Part shown: positions 10,938 to 22,600 of the stretch, piece by piece | Numbering within the stretch: position 1 is the first letter of the stretch | Layout: each line of letters begins with the position of its first letter | From: Trametes villosa | Lineage: Eukaryota; Basidiomycota; Agaricomycetes; Polyporales; Polyporaceae | Reading direction: 5' to 3' | DNA length: 64,000 bases | Assembly: GCA_002964805.2 (NCBI GenBank) | Contig: PUDQ02000001.1 | Coordinates: forward strand, 1,698,001-1,762,000 | Program-made: the position numbers and the translations under genes | Notes under the pieces: model-generated | Database searches by the model: none | What the model was told of the DNA's origin: nothing | The model's input: only the letters and a program-made list of their open reading frames with translations

Positions 10938-13900
10938 GAAAGGGGGAGAGAGAAAGGAGCGTAGTCTCCGAGAGGGACTGATGAGAAGTACAGCTGGAGG
11001 TTGGGATCAGTGATTCCGAGGGCGGCGCTGGGGAGGACTGGAGTGCGATGCGGGGGAGGGGGACCGGGAGGGCTGGTCGGACGCGTGCGGCATGGGGGGG
11101 TCGGGGGCCTGTGCAGCTTGCGTCGCTCAGCGTCGGGAGCGACAGCGCGGGGAGGGCAGCGAGCAGCGAGCGGGCAGAGAGAGAGCCGGGCTGGCGGGGA
11201 GGAAGAGGACGGCGGTCGCAACGGCCACCGCGGATGTCGACCAGTTCAGCTAGGCGCCCGCTCGTATCAGACCGATAAATTCGCTTCGCACCCATTTTAT
11301 GTAACGCGCCCCCGCCAGATCTCCCCCCGCACGCCCGTGCTCTGACACGATCTGCTTCGCACTCTTCCCGCCGTTCATCTCGTCGCGCGCACTGATTTAT
11401 GGGCTCTTCTGCGCGCCCTCCCGCGCGGCGAACGCGCACAGGGGCGCAGGGGCCGGACGCACACGTGCTGAAGCGTCGAGATGAGGTTCGCGAGATGGGA
11501 TGTGTGTCCCTTGCGCCAATCTGCGCGTATCATTCCGCGGCGCTTCCTTCCCTCCAAAACCGTTTTCCATCTTTCGCGCAGCCGCGCCCTCAGTCACGCG
11601 TCCCGCCCCCAGCCGCCTCCCTCGCCGGCCTCCCGACGCTCGTCGTCAAGTGGCTCCGGCGGCCCCGCGAGCCGCCTCACGCAGACCGCTCGGGCGAGAG
11701 CTCTCCCCGCGTGCCGTGTGCGAGGGCGCGCCCCGCCGCCACCCGCCCAGATGACCCCAGCCCGCCACCAACGGAAGCCTGCGACCCGGAGCCGGACGCG
11801 CGACGAGGCAACCTTACGCTCGCCCCTGTGCCGTCATGCTCGCCACCACGTTTCCAATAAGCTCGCCTTCGTCGGTCCCGTCGCACGCGTCCCCGGAAGC
11901 TTGCCAGAGCTTTGAATGGCCCCTGCTATTCCCGGGGCGCGTACCTGGTCGCGCGCCCACTTGACGCCATGTTTCACGTTTCAGTCCCAACGCGCCCGCT
12001 ACGCGGCAGGGAAGCGCGCCCCAGCTGTGCCAGCAGCTCCCTGAAGCGGGGAGATTTTCGCGGACGTGGCCCGCGGACTCAGGAGGCGTCCCTGCATGTT
12101 CAACGTTCAGCTGGTGCCTGCATGACGCGCGCCCGCTCGTGCGCGTTCCAACCTCCCATTCATCGCGCAGAAGCTGCCCTTCCCAGCAGAACCAGCAGAA
12201 GTTCAAGGTGCAGAACCTGAGCCTGCGGATCACGACCAGAACACCGACGATGGAGCTAACCCTCGTTGCTGCCCCTTCTGACGAACAATAGACTCGGTTT
12301 TGTGTGCGCCCCGACGTGGGAAGCCTCTCCACGGCCGTGCTGACGCAGACACCGCCAAAGTCCGAGATTCCTTCGCGACCCTCGCCTTTTGTCGCCGACA
12401 CTGCGACACATCGTGGGATCGCAAGCGGGAGCCGTACTCCCCACGAGAACTTGGCGCGCGCTGAGCTACTCGGAACTTGGAAGATTGCAAGCAATTAATG
12501 TGAGTGCACCGCTCGATGGATGGCCCGTAACGTTGATATACCTCCACAGGCATGCTTCCAAGTGCCGCCGCGCCGAGCGCGGTCGGGGAAGCAGCGAGTC
12601 CGATCGAGGCGTCGGACGTGAGCTGCCCCGCGCAGCGATAGACTTCGAGGGAGTTCAGTAGCCATCAGGCCTCCGCTCGGACCTGCGCGCGCCATCAGAA
12701 AACCTGATAGAACGGCCGTATGCCCCGTGAGTTCATCATTCTGTCAGTCCGTCTCGAGCGGCCCGCAGTGGAATATGAATATGCAGACGGCGTTTGGCTG
12801 CGAACAGCACCGAGGTGAGCGCGCATGAGGTGTGTCGACGCTTCAGCGACGCTCAGAAGGAACTCGCCGGTCTGTTGTGAGCCTGTAAAGGTTTCTCCAG
12901 CGATCTGGAGGCGCACATCATCCCTGTCATCAGTCAACGTGCGGGGTAGCGCATACGACATGAGCTCGATCGTGTTCATACATGTGCTGATCACGTCGAA
13001 CTGCAGTGCTCGACGTGTTCCGCACGTGGAGTTTTGCACAACTACACAGGGATCAACAAAACGTCCCCACGTTGGATCAAGTGTAAAGGCATCTTCCAGT
13101 AACGCTGCGCACGGGCTGATCCAGCATAAGTAGGTCCCTAAACGCGAGATGTCGATGACTCGGAAATCACGATGAAAGCAATGCTCGCGAGCGGTGAACA
13201 AGCGCATATGCGACGCGACTCACGGGTACCATGTGTCCATAGGTGGCTCCACGTTCCGCGATAGCGGCAGGTTGTGGCACTCTATAAACGCCACGGTCCT
13301 CGTGAAGACGCCACAGGAGGTAAACCAGTGAATCTATCGAGCTCATGCGGCAGTCTATCGCGACCACGACCGCAAGCAGGTATGTTTCACCGAGACCTGT
13401 ACCTGGAGGTGTCCGAGAAATACAGTTCACCCGCTGCGCAGCTCGTAGTCTGTGGAGACGCAGTCACAGATGACCTCACTCTGAATGAACCGCAGACCAA
13501 CCGTGTGCGCCGCTCTGGGCATACAGGATTGGTGTGCCAGCCTCTTCAAGGTGAACTGCTTTGCGAGAATAGGGACGTGACGTTTGACATTACCATTATC
13601 CATGGTGGGACCACGCGCAGTCATATTTCTCCAAACCTACGACTCTGTCATGATCCCGGGATATACCAACATGTCGATAGACCCACCGACGTAGGATCCA
13701 TGGTCTTCACCGTCGTTGACCGTCCCATGTGGCCCGATCAAGATCCTACACTTGTTATGTGCTTATGGGGAGTTCATCCAAGGTCTACCAGCTTACACAC
13801 ACGCGCGTTAGGCATCGCAATAATGACAGAAGCTGCTGTCGCAATCACTCGAGAATAAGTTCTTTCCATCACGTCTGCGAACGTGTTACTGTTTCGAACT

Positions 13901-14072
13901 GACGGACTTACGTCGCAACTCTGCCCTCGTTGCTCGCTTCTGAGCGGTATAGCGCCGTACGAATTCGGATCTGTGATATGACGAGAAACTATCTCAGTTC
14001 GTCAAAGCTGTGCGCCGTCAAGCCATTAGGAAGACGATAGTATTACGATGCACAGTATGTGGCAGCGACACC
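10938..14072. other. 3.1-kb region without a supportable gene
   Basis: The first 400 bp must contain the promoter of the large Ser/Pro-rich gene. Beyond that I find only short frames with no recognisable motifs. Two stretches look slightly gene-like: minus-strand frames between about 12,700 and 13,430 (GRFVDPCVVVQNSTCGTRRA region) and a 194-codon plus frame at 13,274-13,858. Neither gives a spliceable chain with start and stop, and they overlap on opposite strands. Possible remnant of a decayed gene or an unrecognised lineage-specific one. Confidence 0.35.
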
Positions 14073-15073
14073 CTAGCCAATCTCAGCCCACAAATCCTCA
14101 ACGTCGCGATTCTGCGCGGCTTGCACTGCCCGCGGCATGTCGGACATAGGTGCGCGCTGTGATCGGGAGTCTTCCGCATCGAACACGACGTCGCTGCGGA
14201 TGAGCGGACGCCCGAGCTCCTCGTCTTCGTCTTCCATATCGATGTCCAGCGTGTATCCCTGCCGTCGCGCGGCGGAGAGGTCGATGGGCTTTGGACGGGT
14301 AAAGATGGATTGGCCGGACCTGTCAAGCGGGAATCATTAGCGGTGCGCAGCACGGGAGATGACGTGAAACGTACTGTCGCATAACCGCAGCAAGGCGGCC
14401 GAATTGCAGGAAGTTACGGGCGACCAGCAGGAGAGTGTCGAGCAACTCTTCCTCTTTACTGGTGTTGCCGCATCCGGCGAAGAAGATGAAAAGGAGCGTG
14501 ATGACGCAGAACATGGTGAGGACCAAGTCCATGATATTGAAGGGGGATTTCCAGAATTGCTGTGGCGCGGTCAATTAGCAGCAATTCGCGAACTCAACCA
14601 TAGCGGCTCACCCGTCCAAACGCAATGAAGCGAATCACGACCTCCAGAATCATCGCGCTATTGATGATGAACTCCAGGATGTAGAACGGTATCGTCGGGC
14701 AGTCGTTCACGAGACTGAGCACGACCGTGGTAATGGAGAGCGCCGCCATGGCGAGGTAAAGAATGATGTACGTCCGCGAGTGGACGAAGCGGTTCGCGAT
14801 GCCCTTGGTGATTTCATCCCGGGTCATGGAGTATATCGAGCGGGTGGGCCTGCAATGTCATGAGACGGGGATACTGTCAACGCCCGCCCGGTTCTATGAG
14901 TTGGCAAGACGAGGCGGGGAGAGCAGAACGTACGCGGGGGTGGGTGGCTCGGGGCCATGGAGGGTGTCGTGGAGGGGGTCGAGCTCGCCGGCCTCGAGGT
15001 CCCCTAGACGGTGATCGGGAGAGGAAGACATGAGTCCGCCGTCGGACGCGGCTCGCGCTCGTAGACTCGCCAT
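14073..15073 (-). CDS. Voltage-sensor-only ion-transport-domain membrane protein
   Basis: Four exons (15073-14934, 14849-14612, 14559-14375, 14319-14073) sum to 810 nt, 269 residues. The introns are 84, 52 and 55 bp. After a 55-residue cytosolic N terminus come four TM segments in the order of a voltage sensor: S1 (IILYLAMAALSITTVVLSLV), S2 with an E-x3-R pair (AMILEVVIRF), S3 with N-x2-D (FNIMDLVLTMF), and S4 (LLLVARNFLQFGRLAAVMR). There is no pore loop or S5/S6. The C tail is acidic (DIDMEDEDEELG). The domain matches the single-voltage-sensor proteins of fungi, which include proton channels, but S4 arginines are spaced 7 and 6 apart instead of the usual 3, so channel activity is uncertain. 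It shares a 176-bp divergent promoter with CWC25. Confidence 0.8.
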
Positions 15074-15249
15074 GGGTTATGGGCGCCTACTCCGGCACAG
15101 GCTCATGCAGGTCAACAACACCAAATAGCGCCCGCTCGTCTCTCTCATCCGCACCGCGACCTCGGACCTCTCCAGCGCTGCGGTCTGCTTTCCTCTGCTT
15201 CCCCTCACACACCCTTTCTGTACACTCGCACGCGTAACGATTAGCCAAG

Positions 15250-16620
15250 ATGGGTGGCGGCGACTTGAACATGAAGAAGTCGTGGCATCCGCTCCTGTTG
15301 AAGAATCAGGAGCGGGTGTGGCTCGAGGAGAAGAAAGCTGTACGTATTGCTGACTGCCTGTCTCACATACCGATGAACTAACACACATGCACATAGCTCG
15401 AGGAAAAGAAGAAACTAGATCAGCTTCGCAAAGAGAAGGAGGAGGAGCGGCAGCTGCAAGAGCTCCAGCGGTTGCAGGAGGAGCAGACGGGCAAGAAGAG
15501 GACGGAGAAGCTGGACTGGATGTACGCTACTCCAGCGACCGGGAGCAGCCAGAACGCCAATGAACTGGAGGACTATCTGCTGGGGAAGAAGCGGGTGGAC
15601 AAGATCTTGACAGCGGAGGAGCATGAGAAGGTGCGCCTATTCAATGACCCATACCCAATTCCCTCCTAATACACCGTATAGATTGGAGCTGCCCACAAAA
15701 GCTTCATTGCTACTCAGTACGCCAACACTGCTCGGGACACCGCCTCAAAGATCCGCGAGGATCCTCTGCTCGCCATCAAACAGCAAGAGCAAGCGGCTTA
15801 CCAGGCTCTCATGTCCAACCCCCTTCGTTTGCGCGAGATGCAGGAGCGGACTGGCATCAAGGTGAAGAAGGATAAGAAAGACAAGAAGGAGAAGAAGAAG
15901 GACAGACACAAACATCGCAAGGACAAGCAGCGGGAGGACTCTCGCTCGCGATCCCCGTACGCCGAGAGGCGGCGGTCCGACTCGCGCGACAAGTACTCCC
16001 GTTCCAGGCGCTCCCCTAGCCCTTTGCGCCGGTCCCGTTCTCCAGTCCCCTCACGCTCCCGATACGATGACCGCCGGGACGACTACCAGAGTCGTCGTGG
16101 GCGGAGCCGTGATCGGTCGCCCGACCTCCCCCGCGACAAGGTCAGGACTTGGCCACGGTCAGACGAATCGGACGACAACGCCTATGATTCGAGACGGGTT
16201 AGGAGCCGTAGCCCCAGCAGGCGCCGTGACGACTACGACAGTAGGAAGCGGCGGCGAAGCCCCAGCCCGCGACGAGTGGACCCGACTCCGCCCAAGCGTA
16301 CAAGGATGAGCCCGCCCCCGTACCGGGGACCGTCAACATCCCAGCCATCTCAGCCAAGCTCGAGCGCCGACGACCGTGCCGCACGGTTGGCTGCGATGAC
16401 ATCCAACGCCTCCTCGCTCACGGTCGAACGTCGGGAGCACCTCACCCAGCTGCTCGAGCGGGAGAAAGTCGAGCAAGAGGAAGAGGAGCGCAGGCGGGCG
16501 AAGAACAAGGGCATGGGAGACTTCTTGGCCCACGAGCAGAAGAAGGTCTTCGGTGGGACGGGCGGTCTGGAGGACAGAATCCGGAGAGGTCGCGGTCAGA
16601 TGCGTGTCGAGGCCGACTGA
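15250..16620 (+). CDS. CWC25: CWC25, spliceosomal step-one factor
   Basis: Nuclear splicing factor that joins the activated spliceosome to promote the first transesterification. Exons 15250-15339, 15397-15630 and 15682-16620 give 1,263 nt, 420 residues. The N terminus [14 protein letters not shown] then [12 protein letters not shown] is the CIR_N (CBF1-interacting co-repressor N-terminal) signature shared by CWC25 proteins. Then [17 protein letters not shown] and the conserved [10 protein letters not shown] segment follow. After residue about 190 comes a Lys-rich helix ([19 protein letters not shown]) and a long RS/SR-rich region. The end, with [16 protein letters not shown], is again typical of the family. 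The introns are 57 and 51 bp. Confidence 0.95.
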
Positions 16621-17045
16621 AGCCTCGTCGGACGGCCATTTTCCAGGTTCTTTGTATCACTACTTGTTCTCCGCTCTCTGTATCCTGGACTTACGTGCAC
16701 GCCGTCTTCATGTCGCAGCATCATAGTGCCGTACGGTCGTGGCCAATGAACGCGCGCTGTTATCGCAGAGTGAGTGCTATTCCCGGATGCCGAGGCGAGA
16801 TCGTCGCGGCCGGGCCTCGGACGCAGTCGGCCGAATGGAGTGTCTGTCCCGGAAAGGATATTTTGAATCACGGTTTGGATGTTTAGTCAAATCTCTGCAG
16901 CCTGCTCGGGAACACATGCACTGCCGGCAGAAGGTCTCCCATATACATAAACCATCAGCCCGTCCTTGCCGCCTCGGCGTGTGTGCTGGTCCATGTCCAT
17001 CTCAAGCCGCTGCCCCTACCATCCGTTAGCTGCTGGAACATAACC
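16621..17045. other. Intergenic, CWC25 3' end and transporter promoter
   Basis: 425 bp between CWC25 and the first transporter, transcribed in the same direction. No coding signal. It should contain the CWC25 terminator and the transporter promoter; no clear TATA box is visible. Confidence 0.4.
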
Positions 17046-19111
17046 ATGGAGCAGAAAAGAACAATGCCTCCGTCGGATTGTAATGACGTCGATGATAACG
17101 CCCCTGTTCCCCAGACTTCGTCTCCGATTGAGAGAAAAGGTCCGTCAATCATGGTCAGGAGGGGTGCTCACTCACTCAGACTTGTATGCATCGAACAGGC
17201 ACCCAACCAAAACAGTTGTCGACGCCACCAGGCCACCTAGGCGGTACCCATGCGTCGGACTCGCCGCAGAAACCATACAGTGTTTACACTGCTCGAGAAA
17301 AATGGTTCATTGTCGCGGTCACCGCCTTCGCCGCGTTGTTCAGGTAGGCAAGCATTGTGATGGACCTCCCGTAAATTCTCATCCTCCGGCCATAGCCCAC
17401 TAACAGCCAACATCTACTTCCCCGCCATTCCGACAATTGCGGCGGCCTTCCACCAGTCTACTGAGCTGATCAACCTCACGGTCACCGTTTACATGGTCGT
17501 GCAAGGCATATGTGGGTATCGGATCTTGCTGCCTTCCAGGCCATGCCGTAACTCACTCCGCCTCCTTCCAGCGCCGATGTTCTGGGGCACGCTCTCCGAC
17601 CGCTGGGGCAGGCGACCGATGTTCATCGGATGTATGATAGTCCTTTCCCTGGCCTGTGTCGGGCTTGCGCTCGTACCCACGAATGCCTATTGGCTTCTCA
17701 TGGTTCTCCGGTGCCTGCAGGCCGCCGGCTCAGCAAGCACCGTGGCTCTCGGTACGTTCACTGTGGTCCCCGTATCACGCCAACTTCTGACATTATGACC
17801 CAGGTGCCGGCGTGCTCGCTGATATCGCCGCACCCGCTGAACGCGGCAGCTTCTTCGGGATGTGGAACATCGGCCCGATGGTGGGTCCTTGTATAGGGCC
17901 CGTCCTGGGCGGTGCGCTCTCCGATCATCTAGGGTGGAGGTGCGCGCGACGCCTGTATCTCAGCTGTCCGATGATCTAACGCATCCCAGGGCTATCTTTT
18001 GGTTTTTGTGCATCGCTGCGGGGGTATGCGCCATTATTATGGTATTGTACGTCTTCGTAAGCGGCCCCGCCCAAAATTCCACCACTCACTCTGAGTCACA
18101 GGCTGCTCCCCGAGACGCTCCGCGCGTTAGTAGGCAACGGCAGCATACCGCCCCCCAAGGCGTACCGCCCGCTCATCCCCATCATCGGGCGACACGCCCA
18201 GGACGCAGACTATTCCGAGAAGCCTCCGCACCGCGGGTTCGCCAACCCGCTTCGCCTCTTCACGTACCCCGATGTCACCCTCTTACTGTTCTTCAACGCC
18301 CTCGTCTACTCCGTGTTCTACGGCGTCACGGCGACCATCTCGACGCTCTTCCAGCCGACGTACCCATTCCTATCTGAAACCGACACCGGCCTGTGCTTCC
18401 TCGCCATTGGCGGCGGGATGTTGGTTGGCGGTGTTGTGAACGGCGAGATCCTCGACCGCGAGTACCGGCGCGTGAAGCGTCGTATGATACGCAAGATCGA
18501 GGCGGACCCGGAGTCGAAAATGCGCCCGGAGGACGTGACGAAGGAGGAATACTTCCCGATAGAGTACGTCCGCCTGCGGCTGATGCCGGTGTTCTTCGCG
18601 TTGTTCGTCGCCGCGTGCATTGGGTACGGGTGGTGTCTGCAGGCGAAGGTCAATATTGCGGGGCCTCTCATCCTGCAGATCGTCAGTGAGTATACTAGTC
18701 GCCCATGACGTGGCCAGATGTCGATGCTGACGCTTTTTGTAGTTGGCTGGTCATGCATTGCCATCATGAACAGCGCGCAGACTCTGCTGGTAGACCTGGC
18801 GCCCTCCGAGGGTTCCGCCATCACTGCTTGCGTACGTCTACCCGCCTCACGGACGTCCTTCGCATTTGCATTGACGCCAACTCTGCTGTTGTGTCCATTC
18901 GCAGAATAACCTCGTCCGTTGCTCGCTCGGCGCAGTCTGCGTCTCGGTGATCGACCTCATCCTCAAAGCTCTCGGCACAGGGTGGACATACGTCCTCCTC
19001 TCCGCCATCTGCGTCGTCTTCTCGCCCATTATCTGGGTGCTCATCCGCTACGCGCCAAAATGGCGCGCAGAGCGGCGCGTGCGGAGGCAGGCTGCTGAGG
19101 GGAAGAAGTAG
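17046..19111 (+). CDS. MFS transporter, DHA1 (drug:H+ antiporter-1) type
   Basis: Twelve-TM proton antiporter of the plasma membrane, probably exporting toxic organic compounds. Nine exons (17046-17139, 17199-17343, 17396-17511, 17572-17751, 17804-17939, 17990-18046, 18102-18685, 18743-18831, 18905-19111) give 1,608 nt, 535 residues. A 60-residue cytosolic N terminus precedes TM1 (WFIVAVTAFAALFSPLTANIY). Motif A is GTLSDRWGRRPMF between TM2 and TM3, and the antiporter motif C is MVGPCIGPVLGG in TM5. The central loop carries LLPETLRALVGNGSI. The tail ends in basic residues. It most resembles the fungal Qdr/Tpo-like DHA1 branch. The substrate cannot be read from sequence. The second DHA1 transporter at 51.5-53.8 kb belongs to a different subgroup. 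Confidence 0.92.
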
Positions 19112-19697
19112 GCCCGCGCACCTCCAACTCCGATGCCTTCGACACGATTCATACGACCCTCACGATACGGACTGTCCACGATTCTCAGCCCCCCTGCTGC
19201 CCCTGTATATAGATGCATGTCTCGTCACTTCATTAGGGTAGATGCGGTCCCGCTTCGCTCTTGTATTACTTACCACTGTCGATTCAACATACGACCCCAC
19301 ATCTACTAGCTCCGAGCATCCTGTGTTATACGATCCATTGGTTCATCACGCTCTCCATCTCGCACTCCCCGCCTAGTTCTCGTTCAAGACTCTGTCAAGC
19401 AAGAGCGCGTTACAAATGATCATGAAATAAACGCTGTTCATGGCACAAGTACACCAAGCACCGATTTCGATACAGTAAGAGTCCTCGGTCGATTAGCACG
19501 GGCACTATATACACTACGCTTCGTAGTCCATTCGGGACCGGAACCGAGACCTGTAGTAGGACAAGCACGGACTGGTACAACAATACAATGAGAGCTGAGA
19601 GCGGGGAGAAGGGCATAAAACATGGGATCGAAAGGAGTAGTCTATGGGACGCATGAACATCGTATCGTATAACACACACATTCATATCATGAGGCCT
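19112..19697. other. Convergent intergenic region
   Basis: 586 bp between the stop codons of the transporter (+) and the zinc-cluster factor (-). No coding signal; AT-richer patches near 19,420-19,600 fit 3' UTRs and polyadenylation on both strands. Confidence 0.45.
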
Positions 19698-22600
19698 TCA
19701 CTGGTGCGGTGGCTGGTGCTGCTGGTGCTGCCCCGAGGGGCCCGGATACGAGTAGTGGTAGTCGTAAGAGGGATAGCTTCCGCCGGGCATGCTCTGCGAG
19801 TACTCCTGCGGGAGATGCGGCTGGCCGAACGTGAACGGCTCCTGCCCCATCGCGTGATGCGCGTTGTGCTGATGCGGTGGAGGAGGCATGTTATGCGGCA
19901 GCGGCGGTGCTTGCGGAACGAGGGGCGCCATCGACGGTCCAGCCATCGTCCCGTAGGTCATCGGCGCACTGACCGCGGGGAGGTCCATCGGTGCGGACAG
20001 CGCCATATGTGTAAGGCCCTCCGTCGTCATGAGCTGGTGCGGCCACCACTGGGGGTACCCTGCAGACGTATAGGACGTCGGAATCGTTGGGGCGGCACCG
20101 CCGACTGGGTTGACGTAGTCCCACGTACGCGTCGTGCTCACGGGCGTTGCGTAGTGGTTTGCGGGGGACGTGGCGTAGATGTCCCGTCCTGAGGCGTCCG
20201 GGTTCCTGGAGCTGCCTAGCGCTTCTTCGACCGTACGCTTCGGCCTGGTATCGTGCACGCCGTCGAACGTATATGTCGACGCGTCCAGGCGCACCTTCGC
20301 GCCCTGCAGAAGCAGCCGCAGGCGGGTTGCGGTGGGCCAGAGTCGCTGTGCAAGGAGCGATCAGGATGGCCCGCAAAACATCGCTATAGGGAGCCTCACC
20401 TCCATACGCTCGCAGGCAGTGATACACCGGTTTAGTCCCAGAGTGGCTTGTGGGTCCGAGGCTCGACGCGTCACTGTGAGGACATTGTCAGCTCATGCCT
20501 ATACTCCAAGACGGAATCACTCACAAGTGATGACGTGCATGATACTAGCGATTAGAAACGTTAGCGCTAGCATGCAATGACATGTAGGGTGCGAACGTAC
20601 CCCGCACTCTGGAGGTAGATCGACAGGAAGGGCGGAGCCTTCTCGAGACCGTACTTCTCGTCGTAAATCGCCGCTGTACAGAATTACTACATGCTGTGCA
20701 CAAGAAGCAGCGAGGATGACGCGTACTCATCGTAGTGATGTGGACCGCTGCTCCGGAGCAGACGTCGAAAGCCTTCATTGGCAGGAGGTCATCCTGTGTA
20801 GTCGGCCGGCTACCCCTGGAAGGTCATTCAGAACCCATGATGGACCCCAATGTCAGGATACTCACTCATTAGGGTCAGGAAGGCTGTCCAAGGCGCGTCA
20901 GTCAATACCTTGGATGATAGACGTCAGGCATACTCACAATGCGCGGTGAAGCAGGAGCAGAGCGGCCTGGTACTCTATGTGCAGCATCAGGATATGAGGG
21001 AGAGGGTTCGCGTGCTTGTCGTTCGGCGAGTATCGCAGATGCTCGGGAAGCCCTATCACCCACTTGCTCAGGCGCGTCTCCAAGTGCTCAAAGAGCACCC
21101 GTCGCGGCGTCTCCGACGAGGGCTGCACCGGGTAGAGTTTGTCCATGATGTCAGTGATGATGACGGCTGTGGGTTGAGATTTAGCCAGATGGCCGCGGTC
21201 GGGAATCATATATACGCACAGAGATGGCACGCTTCCTGGAAGGTGGTCATGAGCCGTGAAGGTTGAGGGATGAAGTCGGGCCCGAGGCTATCTCTGGGGT
21301 ATGGCTCCCACAGCTCCGTTTCGTCCACCTGGGGGCGATCGAGATCAGTAAGGGTCTTCGCGCACCTCTGAAAGTGCTACATACCTCATCGGCGCTCGGA
21401 ACGGGCGTCGAATGGTCATTCTCGCGGAAGGTGATGGGCCTCCCGAGCCATACGGCGGATAGTCTAGCGTCATGTCAGCGCCGGGACGGCAAATACTACG
21501 ACACTGAACGTACTTGTCGGAGATACAGCACGACCACCAGATGTGCTTCCTCGTCTGCTTCTCAGCATCGGTGAACACAGGCGTCTTGCCGTCCGTCGTC
21601 CAGCTATCGGCGTTGCGGTTCATGCCGAGGTCGATCGCCTAGAGAATGCGTTAGCCCGAGAGGGTCAGCTCGATAAGGCAAGCTTACCATGCGCGCGGCC
21701 ATACCTGAGGGGGGTTGTCAGCGTCACGGACTCGAAGACCAGTTGATGTAGAGTGGCTTACCGCTGTACAGCCATCCCTTGTCCATGGCACCTATACCAA
21801 CTGTGAATTGTGCTGAGACGTCGTGGTCCTGAAAGACTCACCCATGCCAAACTCGCGAATCGCAAGGAGCAGCAACGCTTGGCACGTCGAAGGACGGCTC
21901 GTCTGATACTTTCGGTCTGCGAGTAGCTCGTAAGATACGGCAAACGCACGCTCGCCGAGTGATTTTCCTACCTAGAAGCTTGTGGGCGTCCTCGGCGAAT
22001 TTTTGCCCTGCTCGCGAGACGTTGCTATCAGGTTGACCCGGATGATCTCCAGGCCTGTCCGAATACCTGGCTGCGATAGCGAACATGGACAGCAGCAGGA
22101 TCTTGCATGGCCGCTGCATGAAGTGGCGCCTCATGTGAGTATTAGCGAACGCATAGGTACTTTGACTACTGGTCAGTATCGCGACGTTAGCGTTTCGGAG
22201 TGATAGTAATTGTCCGTACGTACTCCCTGAAAATAGGATGGTGTTCGTAAGAATTTGGAAACCTGAGTCGGATCAGAGATACTCACGATGCGTTGTAGTG
22301 GTACAAAAAGTCTTGCTTGTGGATGACCGGGAAAAACGGATGAACGTATGTGAAGTAGAGCTGAAGCAGATGGGTTTGCTCTTCTGGGGAAGGGAGATCA
22401 ATGGGCACGTCTTCCTCGTGGAACGTCGTGTCGTCCTCGTCCATCTCAGGGTCGACCTGGGCCTGGTTAAATTTCCTGTTGCTACGGGTGAGCCCGGCAC
22501 AGTAAAACGTACAGTTGGGCACATACCATATCCGGTTCTCTTGCAAGTCATCGCCCGTCTTCCTTCGACTTTGGGCGAGCAAAGGGAGACCAGACGCAGG

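Noticed and set aside
12695..13207. Possible minus-strand gene (GRFVDPCVVVQNSTC region)
   Set aside because: I could not find exons with consistent phases, a start and a stop; listed only as weakly coding.
13274..13858. 194-codon plus-strand frame
   Set aside because: No recognisable motif, overlaps the weak minus-strand frames, and no introns although neighbouring genes are intron-rich.
22220..22286. A 3-4-nt exon between two introns in the zinc-cluster gene
   Set aside because: A single 118-bp intron from 22286 to 22169 gives the same frame without an implausibly small exon.
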